Position numbers and translations under genes: made by a program. The notes below the pieces were generated by a model. The model saw only the letters and a list, made by a program, of their open reading frames with translations, was not told where the DNA came from and did no database searches. Below are positions 9,801 to 15,473 of a DNA stretch of 35,078 nt, one piece after another; within the stretch, counting starts at the first letter, position 1; each line of letters opens with the position of its first letter. Source of the stretch: a candidate division Zixibacteria bacterium SM23_73_2 (lineage in GTDB: Bacteria; Zixibacteria; MSB-5A5; SM23-73-2); assembly GCA_001304315.1 (NCBI GenBank), contig LJUW01000008.1, forward strand, positions 1 through 35,078, read 5' to 3'.

Positions 9801-11670
9801 GGGTAGTCCAGGTGAGGTCGATCACGCAGTCTTTCATCGGAGTTGCCACCAAACCACCAACCGGAAGCGGCCTTTTGGTATCCACTTTCCAGGCTAACGT
9901 ATTGGAAGCGATCACCGATTTGTTCCCGGCATCATCCTCCAGGGTGATGTTCACATAAGCTACGTTAGCATTATAATCAACTGCTGAATCCTGAGGCTCA
10001 TCTCCCAGCTCCCAGAGCAGTCTGTAAATTCCAGTGCCTGGACTGGCTGTACTTTCCTCCATACAGTAGTTCCAGGGACCTTCAAATCCACAGGTCGTCT
10101 CAAGTAAGTTGACCATCACCGGGCAGGTAGGAGCTGGATCCAAAACGTTGTTAGCATTAACCCTGATAAGAACCGTATCTCCGATATTCATCACGTTATT
10201 GGAGTCCACATCCATCCATCTCTCCAAGATTATATCCGATGCAGAGATGGAGGGAGGTTCTATATCAATGGGATAATCGATAAGCTCTCTCATCGAATCG
10301 GTGTTGCAGGCGTTGTCTAGGGCATGGAACCAGCAGGCAAGCTCATTAGCTGCAGTATCGATCAATCCAGCTACAACCGTATCCTTCATCTGCCAGATCC
10401 TTTCGCCTGCGGTATCCTCCAGGGCTACCATCCAGCCACTGACTATGCTGTCCAGATCCACCCACACGCTTTCTACCTCGAAGAACTCATTGGATTCCAT
10501 CCAGGCCCAGAACTGCAGAGTATCTCCTATGGAGATCACCCCATCGCTCTGCCGATCCCAGTATAAAACCACCTGCACCGAATCGAACAGAGGCCTCTCG
10601 GTATCGATGGGATACATGAGCAGAAGGGAATCCCTATTGGGATTACCCACGGTATCCTCACAGGTGAAGATCAAATAGTAGAATCCTGAGAGGACATCCA
10701 GAGGAGTCGCTACCGGGCCTAAGGGAATTCTCCAACGGCTCACGAAGTTACTATCGCCCGGAGGAGAGGAAACGATGCTGTCGGTCAAAGTCTGCCATAT
10801 AGGAGGCGTTCCGGTGTTTTTGAAAGTGGAGAAATCAGATTTCACTCCAGCGGAGACCTCAATATCCCCACCGGTTATGTTTGCAGCAACTCTTATGGAA
10901 TCACCCAAATCAACTATCCCATTAAAGCCGCCGCATTCAAACTCATCGTATAGAGCAAAATACAAATCCTCAAATACAGGAGGCCAGACGTCAATCCTTA
11001 TCTTCCTCGCAGCAGGTGGCCAGGGTGGAGAGGAAGGATAAGTATACCGTAAAGTATCACTACCGGTCGGACCGAATCCAGCACTATCAAGTTCAATTCC
11101 AGAAGGATTCACTTTTAATCCGCAATACAAATCATTATAGGTGGACCAAAGCACAACCGAATCCGAATTCATATTATAGGTCACGTAGAAAATAGGAGAA
11201 CTTCCATCGTTAATGGTCAAATTAATCCCGCTGATTTTAACCGAATCACCTTCATGAAAAGGTCCATTAATGGGAATTTCCCTCATTAGTGAATCCTGAC
11301 TGGAGTTAAATCCAGCAGCACCTTTGTCCTTCCATAGCTTTAAGGCTTCAACCGAATAGTGCTTATCGTTCTGACTGGTAAAGGTTATCGCATTGAGAAT
11401 ATCATCATAAGTATCCGACTCCTCATCAATTCTTATACCCAGAGCAAGCACGTTAGTATAAGATCCATTGACGACGCTGGAGTCAACAGTCACCGTATCG
11501 CAGGTGGTGGCTCCGTTTACCGAAAAGGGAGAATCGATCTGAGCAAATGCTGAACCATAAAATACAAGAATCCCTACCAGAAAAACTGGTAAAATGAATC
11601 GAAGGTTTCTCATAGGACAAACCTCGTGGTTTTTGGTTTTAGATTTTTTTGATAATATTGGTCTTAACAT
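3880..11670 (-). CDS. Giant secreted multi-Ig-like surface protein with C-terminal (T9SS/FlgD-like) sorting domain
   Basis: Predicted 2596 residues, 7.8 kb without interruption. A signal peptide (MRNLRFILPVFLVGILVFYG, then SAFAQ) covers residues 20-44. The long middle is a series of beta-sandwich, Ig-like modules. At least 13 end in a D-x-x-x-N motif (DTVGN, DDAGN, DAAGN, DKLGN, DSAGN, DKVNN, DCVGN, DAVGN, DYIGN and others), the usual closing turn of bacterial Ig-like repeats; a fibronectin-III-like stretch (WTTQDGD...) lies near 620-720. Residues 2508-2596 are a sorting-type domain: NYPNPFDP, KIYDFAGD, ASGIYLCHI, ending KIAVVKKD, as in T9SS type A / FlgD-Ig-like C-termini. The start is ambiguous: ATG 11670 has a perfect AGGAGG 8 nt upstream, while ATG 11613 starts exactly at the signal peptide and has GAGG. 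Likely exported and surface-attached; adhesion or envelope function is inference. Confidence 0.88.
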   Translation of the reverse strand: MLRPILSKKSKTKNHEVCPMRNLRFILPVFLVGILVFYGSAFAQIDSPFSVNGATTCDTVTVDSSVVNGSYTNVLALGIRIDEESDTYDDILNAITFTSQNDKHYSVEALKLWKDKGAAGFNSSQDSLMREIPINGPFHEGDSVKISGINLTINDGSSPIFYVTYNMNSDSVVLWSTYNDLYCGLKVNPSGIELDSAGFGPTGSDTLRYTYPSSPPWPPAARKIRIDVWPPVFEDLYFALYDEFECGGFNGIVDLGDSIRVAANITGGDIEVSAGVKSDFSTFKNTGTPPIWQTLTDSIVSSPPGDSNFVSRWRIPLGPVATPLDVLSGFYYLIFTCEDTVGNPNRDSLLLMYPIDTERPLFDSVQVVLYWDRQSDGVISIGDTLQFWAWMESNEFFEVESVWVDLDSIVSGWMVALEDTAGERIWQMKDTVVAGLIDTAANELACWFHALDNACNTDSMRELIDYPIDIEPPSISASDIILERWMDVDSNNVMNIGDTVLIRVNANNVLDPAPTCPVMVNLLETTCGFEGPWNYCMEESTASPGTGIYRLLWELGDEPQDSAVDYNANVAYVNITLEDDAGNKSVIASNTLAWKVDTKRPLPVGGLVATPMKDCVIDLTWTTQDGDLSGGGWFAIFSDWGTGGAINYDDTMGTTNDIVSKSWTTDGTVVLDDSTTYKFVVQTIDNANNWEKPADTIAVSAHADCKPPVVCVTHPDPGLTWGPNWKLHLIAETEDADVCSSLVLYREKDTDGMGTPGPWIRYPGGPMRMTGPFAGTYVFKDTIHSLPTEGLHEMIIYSYDCPGNVLDTMAAYDSCHFEFYWYFTSPTLFIASINDTVSPQSSCGYNVEGANNTVVVDVVGATDADTFNVEAFYGNVSPSYPPPMNMRIYRADAVTMPHSFNLDVTNWPAGTDTLYVYAWTESKNWDREYAPLCVPETQEPLAMITYPKDGQRVHIAKSVMPPFNFVQLRAQMGSTSPFTPVEIGYVDFEYSFNGVDWFLAGTDMGPSGSPATWSIGWDNSDTSIFHDGDKVWLRANFYLASVPKGTASLFGTTPLVFVYLDATVPVVDLKVEPIVTVNGVDKISGPVDLFAYVMQSTLDIDTVYFWWKYSSDADIFFNYYYIDKVTPVNLNGPNNSTVFAVRGYTFPTDQRSIDIRAIPRDAAGNMLFDYDGDLRFDDGWFALANPSDTTVFVDGSGPQPAIDTIWSIAQDGSDTIMFINPSDQLGGNKTVFVQAGRWIQATCHPLPFVDSAEVDRVEWKVGNVHYLGTRTEHPYKVMFWPPDVNPPDTWAEQGYDLGKLKAWMYDKLGNPYQEDWIWVGILDVTGNECVVWNPKNNSYNRDDIDLEARALNAAQGDIKSVTYQYGVEWTPVAKGTAEVETTWYDIATVETQRQEVRKGPVVMPTWPYTWLTYNNDLNKDGIYGNDDGWYGLRCLSLDSAYNVAIGPAIWINITNNRPITYMIAPEDSSIVGPNLDIRDSGTDVVVQAVAKKYSPSSAGIDQVWFGYKLNINSSFIEFGLNPDSLTLYMDSIYTRLWRIGSGLSNGWYHLACETFDSAGNNSWTDTLNVFVDKSAPQGEIVTINGDYNNHMKDITTPDTALIVARIWDMPRDYNAGMDTIRFYIYGPGGYSEMGVPLGSDPTGQYWFTWNHAGLPPGTYRIGIYMVDKVNNTSWASKEVPVVIRDITIPIGVVRAFHPCYIFGSTMYSVDYLQFEYMPAQRGGSNWIKLSIANEVQGINGLWMAPWDPKSLAGSEDMQYYVRAVPLRGDVIDKGVVTKFVAFDNFLAPEVLITVTPDGEVIPEVNTYMGPMSFMANSLGPVKGTATFDFTNTTMEPYLIALYSDLADTIVDIELIIPRKETGSDTYNGMFDASNITSLGGTARFYLSTYYENSSWMEMAGFNITKVTKDFGTNGWVWSMDGTAKVTIPTGAVSSDTAANLLVYPAQAPYNPIIIQKDLLPVGNLDGMIQHFYLYSNDGGGGEGGPTSGGDVSIPSGIYSTIVMSYNEEDVVIDESKLQVARWTGTSYGWSFVGIRDLVIDTENDQVTFKTNQMGLYAVLQNVSGVSIMAMIEVEPNCSDYTYKYPLFKATIKDNYSQVYENSIVMKVGQLGGYMMDIYDSTGLADGFCYPCGDYGGEYDGYDPVSGILKVENCGQPFECATYVVTVSARNNYGVLATAADTFTVDCAPPKLYIPKHYVSKNPEFWFTVKDLESGVDTNSIHIDFAGATDNSSNVFEHKIYFTWTSSQIEIVNDTVYVDPFFEMKNDEYLHVVIYNGQYHTEHHENENYVRVYGDSATGHSYGIYDCVGNQATVIHQWFPVDRSAPVITMLSTQWGNPLLFKVLDDKSGVSFEDIMVMENGVTAPAESVTYDPATGILTYRPPTDGAVIEITATDAVGNATYYQPFFDDKTAPKITLLNSLSDSPIKVKITDTGSGVNWATLNLTFAGYTGEGTPLEDLDIDEATGIVKIFVKDGMFNGELTVEDYIGNKADWEFEIEARTLTISDAYNYPNPFDPNVEATTIEIGNSKSAKIMVKIYDFAGDHVATLTPVNDVYQWKGTTDDGEIVASGIYLCHIKAEDGSNTVTEVIKIAVVKKD

Positions 11671-11751
11671 CTTCTTTCTTTCCTCCTTTCTTTCGCAAAT
11701 TAAAAAAAATCCGTTTTACTTTTGGTTTCTAACTATAAATTTTCGTGGTTC

Positions 11752-11761
11752 TCACCTCCTT
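11752..11761 (-). promoter_or_regulatory. Orphan perfect Shine-Dalgarno in the giant-gene leader
   Basis: The minus strand reads AAGGAGGTGA, fully complementary to the 16S rRNA tail, followed by GAACCACGAAAATTTATAG. No standard start codon follows within 15 nt. An ACG at the ideal spacing opens ACG-AAA-ATT-TAT-AGT-TAG, as if an ATG had mutated. Confidence 0.5.
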
Positions 11762-11847
11762 AGATAAATGAATACAACTTTAGATACAATGCTTTTTAAA
11801 TTTTCTCTGGGGTATTCTGGATTTCCTTTTCTCTTTACAAACACCAT
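11752..11847 (-). CDS. Possible 31-residue leader ORF upstream of the giant gene
   Basis: ATG at 11845-11847 is preceded by CGGAGGGGAG, a strong ribosome site 4 nt away, and the frame runs 31 codons to TGA at 11752-11754. The peptide starts MVFVKRKGNPEYPRE and ends VVFIYLRR; it is basic and matches no family I know. Its stop codon sits inside the sequence AAGGAGGTGA, a perfect Shine-Dalgarno that has no ATG/GTG/TTG at the right distance (an ACG is there instead). It may be a leader peptide, a decayed gene end, or chance. Confidence 0.3.
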   Translation of the reverse strand: MVFVKRKGNPEYPRENLKSIVSKVVFIYLRR

Positions 11848-12023
11848 CTCCCCTCCGTTTTACCAAGCTGCTGGCTATTCTAAGGTGTCATCTATAGAGG
11901 AGTTTTTAAATAATTCGACCCTTCCTTTTTTTATCGCCGATGTGGGCTAACTCAACATAGATTTCAAATTTAAATTACCAATTTAATAAAAAACATTAAA
12001 CGAAATACGCTAAATTGCTTTTG

Positions 12024-12052
12024 AATATAAACCAAGCTCAAATTTTTGTCAA
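12024..12052 (-). promoter_or_regulatory. Candidate sigma70-type promoter P1 for the giant gene
   Basis: On the minus strand TTGACA (12052-12047), a 17-bp spacer, then TATATT (12029-12024). This is a perfect -35 and a 5/6 -10 with ideal spacing. Transcription would begin near 12017 and give a leader of roughly 345 nt before ATG 11670. Confidence 0.65.
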
Positions 12053-12102
12053 GAAAAAAATAAACTTTTTTAATTTTTTAAAAACTCAATAAATTCTTGT
12101 CC

Positions 12103-12131
12103 AATTTAACGAATCGTAGAATTCCTGTCAA
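12103..12131 (-). promoter_or_regulatory. Candidate upstream promoter P2 for the giant gene
   Basis: On the minus strand TTGACA (12131-12126), a 17-bp spacer, TAAATT (12108-12103). The -35 is perfect, the -10 matches 4/6. It lies 79 bp upstream of P1, in an AT-rich region 50-80 nt past the galT stop codon. Confidence 0.45.
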
Positions 12132-12182
12132 ATGTTTTTTACAATTTTATTTATACCATAATTCCTTTTAAAATGTTTCGGC

Positions 12183-13208
12183 TCAATTCATTTTATTCTT
12201 TACCCTTTTTGTTCGCGGGAGGTGCCCTTTAATATATTCGGCTGAATACTCCGGAACTATAGTGGTTATATAAATCCCCGAGCCCAACTCAAAACCGGCA
12301 GGGGTGGTCAATCTGGGCAAAATCTGAATATGCCAGTGATAATAATCCTCCTCCCGATCTTTTAAAGGAGAAGTTCTGATTATTAAGTTATAATCGGGAT
12401 CGCCCAATCTGATATGGATTTTTTCCAACACCGATTTGAGAGCTCGGGCCATCTTTTTGCAAAAAGCAATATTTATGTTTCCGAAAGAAGCGTCGTGCTT
12501 TTGGGGAACAATCCAGGTCTCAAAGGGAGTTCTGGAGGCAAAAGGATGAAATCCCACAAATCCATCATTATGGTAAATCACTCTCTTTTTGGCCGAAAGT
12601 TCCTCTTTTATCATATCGCAGAAAACACAGGATCCGTGATCATCATAATATCTCATCGCCTCCTCCAGATGGTGCCTGATGCGAGAGGGTATCAAGGGCA
12701 AAGCGATGATCTGAGAATGGGGATGAACCAGGGAGGTGCCAGCGGATTCACCATGATTTCTGAAGATCAGAATCATTTTCACCCTTTTATCCCTTTTTAA
12801 ATCCAGAAATCTCTTTCTGAAGGCCAAACAGACCTCCTCCACCTGAGCTGAGGGCAAAACTCCCAGGCTCCTGTTATGAAGGGGGGTCTCGATTACGACC
12901 TCGTGCCTTCCCACTCCGTTCATTTTCAAAAAGAATCCTCGGGTTTGTCTTTCTGGTTCCCCCTCCGGGATCAAAGCCGGGAATTTGTTGAAAACCACCC
13001 TCACCACCCATTTCTTTCCCTTTTTCTTGGACCAGATCGCCCCGGGGGTCATTTTTTCGTTCCCGGGACAAAACGGACAGGAGGGTTCAAGTTGAGGAAG
13101 TTTTTCCCTTTCTTCCCTTTTTTTCTTTAGATCATGGGGTCTTTTTGCTCTCTCCGAAGCTATTATGATCCATTCCTTTGTAGCTCTATTCTGCCTTAAT
13201 TCAGACAT
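12183..13208 (-). CDS. galT: Galactose-1-phosphate uridylyltransferase (class I)
   Basis: Predicted 341-residue enzyme of the Leloir pathway that exchanges UMP between UDP-glucose and galactose-1-phosphate. The active-site motif H-P-H-S-Q is at 162-166 with His164 as the expected nucleophile (second His of HPH). CPFC (44-47) provides the first zinc pair. The N-terminal ELRQNRATKEWIIIASERAKRPHD and late HWHIQILPRLTTPAGFELGSGI are family signatures. Length is normal for the bacterial/archaeal short form. ATG at 13208 has AAGGA six nt upstream. It follows the K+ channel gene by 9 nt, so it is probably the last gene of the ion-transport operon, an odd partner. In organisms without a galactose operon such enzymes often supply UDP-sugars for envelope glycans; which applies here is not visible. 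Confidence 0.93.
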   Translation of the reverse strand: MSELRQNRATKEWIIIASERAKRPHDLKKKREEREKLPQLEPSCPFCPGNEKMTPGAIWSKKKGKKWVVRVVFNKFPALIPEGEPERQTRGFFLKMNGVGRHEVVIETPLHNRSLGVLPSAQVEEVCLAFRKRFLDLKRDKRVKMILIFRNHGESAGTSLVHPHSQIIALPLIPSRIRHHLEEAMRYYDDHGSCVFCDMIKEELSAKKRVIYHNDGFVGFHPFASRTPFETWIVPQKHDASFGNINIAFCKKMARALKSVLEKIHIRLGDPDYNLIIRTSPLKDREEDYYHWHIQILPRLTTPAGFELGSGIYITTIVPEYSAEYIKGHLPRTKRVKNKMN

Positions 13209-13217
13209 GGTGAATCC

Positions 13218-14222
13218 TTAAACTTTACCTGAGGTCAACTGACCCAATTTCTCTAATTTTTGATTCTCCCCGATCACTACCAAAATATCACCTGCTTCAA
13301 TTCGGGTTTGGGGAGAGGGATTTATTATCATCTCCTTACCTTCCTTTTTTATCCCGATAACCAGAAGTCCCAGCTCGCATCTGATCGGTGAATCCTTAAG
13401 AAGAGTATCTGCTATAGCCGATTTTTCCTTTACCTCAATTTCCTCTATTCCAAAACCCGTTTCTTGGTCACCGGTGACGATTCGCATGAAATCAACCACA
13501 TCCGGTCTCAAGGTCACCAAGGCCATCCTTAAACCACCCATCTCATGAGGGGAAACCACCCTATCCGCCCCAGCTCTTAGAAGTTTTTTTTCGGCGGATT
13601 TCGATTCAGCCCTTGCGGTTACGAAAATTCTGGGATTGAGCTGATTAGCAGAAAGGGCCATAAATACATTCTCCGATTCAGAGGCCACGGTGCTGATCAG
13701 AGCTTTTGCTCTTTGGATTCCCGCAGCCAAGAGGACCTCATCATCGGTAGCATCTCCTTGAACTACCAGTAATTTTTGTTTCACCAAGTCCTCAACCCTT
13801 TCAGGATTTTTTTCAATGACCACCAAAGGAAGTTTTCGAAAGCAGAACTCCTTGCATACTTGCTCCCCAACACGACCATATCCGCACACGATATAATGGT
13901 CCTTAACATCTTTTAATTGTTTCTCCATCTTTCTCCTCCCCAAAATTCTTCTTATCTCCCCCTCAATTATAAATTGACCTAAAACGGTTATGGTAAAAGC
14001 TGCGCCCCCTACACCGAAGATAACCAAAATTATGGTGAAGATCCTACCCGCCTCCGATAAAGAGCTCACCTCCTTAAATCCCACTGTGGAAAGGGTTATA
14101 ATGGTCATATAAATGGAATCCAGAAAACCCCATCCCTCAATCAGAATATACCCCAAGGTACCATAGGCGATCAATCCGATCAAAATCAAAAAAACCCATT
14201 TTATTCTTTTTTCTGGAGGCAT
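13218..14222 (-). CDS. Two-helix potassium channel with RCK (TrkA-N/TrkA-C) domains
   Basis: Predicted 334-residue inner-membrane K+ channel subunit. One helix at about 9-27, a pore loop with filter TLSTVGFKEV (TVGF at 46-49), and a second helix at about 60-82 make the 2TM core. Residues from about 110 form an RCK domain with the nucleotide loop YIVCGYGRVGEQV (GxGxxG) and repeated Val-Val strands, ending in a TrkA-C domain at about 245-330. The layout equals MthK-type channels, gated by ligand binding to the RCK ring. The filter has Phe for the usual Tyr and Lys after it where Gly/Asp is common; I have seen such variants in bacterial RCK channels, so function is still likely. ATG at 14222 has GGATAGG upstream. 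It lies 32 nt after the antiporter gene and 9 nt before galT. Confidence 0.9.
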   Translation of the reverse strand: MPPEKRIKWVFLILIGLIAYGTLGYILIEGWGFLDSIYMTIITLSTVGFKEVSSLSEAGRIFTIILVIFGVGGAAFTITVLGQFIIEGEIRRILGRRKMEKQLKDVKDHYIVCGYGRVGEQVCKEFCFRKLPLVVIEKNPERVEDLVKQKLLVVQGDATDDEVLLAAGIQRAKALISTVASESENVFMALSANQLNPRIFVTARAESKSAEKKLLRAGADRVVSPHEMGGLRMALVTLRPDVVDFMRIVTGDQETGFGIEEIEVKEKSAIADTLLKDSPIRCELGLLVIGIKKEGKEMIINPSPQTRIEAGDILVVIGENQKLEKLGQLTSGKV

Positions 14223-14254
14223 ATTACCTATCCAATTAATTCACAATTAGATTA

Positions 14255-15457
14255 TCACTCCGGTGCTCCCGCTTTTTCCGCCATCTCCTCTCCCACCCTT
14301 TTGAGGGCATCGGATTTTAGAATCATCCTCCTTAAGACCGGAGGGGTCAAAATTGTAGTCGCCACCACCATGAATATTACCACAGAATAAAGGTCCGCAC
14401 CAATAGCTCCCATTGAAAGCCCAATAGAGGCAATGATCATCCCCACCTCTCCTCTTGGAACCATTCCAACACCAACTATCGACGCCTGCCCCATCCCCAG
14501 ACTTAAAGCTCCCAATCCACACCCCAGAAGTTTGCCCAGGATGGCAAAAAGGGTTAAAAGCAAAGCTGCACCAATTATATTAGCTTGAGTAAAAACAGAA
14601 AGATCAACATGCATTCCCATCACCACGAAAAAGAAGGGTACTAAAAAATCGTATAAAGACTCAGCTTTCAAGGACAACCTGAATTCTATGTTCAGACCGG
14701 ACAGGACCATTCCGGCCATAAAAGCGCCAACTATCGCTGCCAGATCGATGTAACTGGCCACCAGGGAAAGGCCCAGGCATAAAAGGATAGCCAAAGAAAA
14801 GGGCGCATTTCTAGTCTTAAAAGTTCCCAATCCCGGGGCAACGAAAGGAACGACCCTTTTACCGATGAAGATCAAAAACAAAACAAAAGCCACTGCCTCA
14901 AAGACCACCAACCCTATTTTGAGATAGGAGATAGCTCCCTTTCCTAATCCGGTCACGATTGCTAATACAATCAACCCAATAATGTCATCGAAGACCGCTG
15001 CCCCTAAAATCACTTTGCTCACCTTAGCATCCAGAATTCTTAGATCCGCCAAAACCCGGGCAGTAATTCCTACAGAAGTAGCTACCATAGCTGTGCCCAC
15101 GAACATCGCTTCAACGGTCTTATGGGAGATAATCTGGGCATAGAGGTAACCGAAGATGAAGGGAAATACCACTCCCAATATCGCAACTATCAAAGAGGTT
15201 TTCCCAACCAACAAAAGTTCATCCACTCCGGTCTGGAGTCCAACTGTAAAAAGGAGGATTATCACACCGATTTCCGCTAAGACGTTGTAGAAATGAGAAG
15301 GCTCAACGAGATTGAAGACAAAGGGGCCCAATAAAATCCCTGCTAAGATCTCGCCAACAACTGCTGGCTGCTTTACCCTTTCAAAAAGCTCTCCCATACC
15401 CTTGGCAGCCGCAAACATCAAAAACAACCCAAAAAGAATCTTCGTTATATCTTCCAT
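14255..15457 (-). CDS. CPA2-family cation:proton antiporter (NapA/KefB-like)
   Basis: Predicted 400-residue inner-membrane antiporter with about 12-13 hydrophobic helices. The ion-binding pair of acidic residues is visible as AAVFDDIIGL (Asp157-Asp158), the position of the NapA aspartates. The N-terminal AKGMGELFERVKQPAVVGEILAGILLGP and the VGL(Q)xxxxxL segment are hallmarks of the CPA2 Na+/H+ exchanger domain. It lacks a C-terminal TrkA-N domain, unlike KefB/KefC, but the next gene encodes a K+ channel with RCK domains. Whether it moves Na+ or K+ cannot be decided from sequence; the neighbours favour K+ or pH homeostasis. No convincing ribosome site precedes ATG 15457, which is 16 nt after the CLC stop, so it is probably translated by coupling. 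Confidence 0.9.
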   Translation of the reverse strand: MEDITKILFGLFLMFAAAKGMGELFERVKQPAVVGEILAGILLGPFVFNLVEPSHFYNVLAEIGVIILLFTVGLQTGVDELLLVGKTSLIVAILGVVFPFIFGYLYAQIISHKTVEAMFVGTAMVATSVGITARVLADLRILDAKVSKVILGAAVFDDIIGLIVLAIVTGLGKGAISYLKIGLVVFEAVAFVLFLIFIGKRVVPFVAPGLGTFKTRNAPFSLAILLCLGLSLVASYIDLAAIVGAFMAGMVLSGLNIEFRLSLKAESLYDFLVPFFFVVMGMHVDLSVFTQANIIGAALLLTLFAILGKLLGCGLGALSLGMGQASIVGVGMVPRGEVGMIIASIGLSMGAIGADLYSVVIFMVVATTILTPPVLRRMILKSDALKRVGEEMAEKAGAPE

Positions 15458-15473
15458 TTTTTATTATACTGGT

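Larger units (their letters stand above)
11671..12182. other. 512-bp AT-rich intergenic region (leader and promoters of the giant gene)
   Basis: Holds the tandem candidate promoters, the 31-codon small ORF and the orphan Shine-Dalgarno described separately. No tRNA, no rightward gene with a ribosome site and no intrinsic terminator for galT were seen. Between P1 and the small ORF the RNA contains ACACC and GGTGT segments that could close a small structured domain, but it does not match a riboswitch class I can recognise. Confidence 0.7.

Noticed and set aside
11768-11950. 60-codon plus-strand frame in the giant-gene leader
   Set aside because: No ribosome site before its ATG, low-complexity hydrophobic product, and it overlaps the minus-strand leader features.
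11850-12016. Possible c-di-GMP or other riboswitch in the giant-gene leader
   Set aside because: The conserved core sequences of known classes that I can recall are not present; only short pairings were seen.
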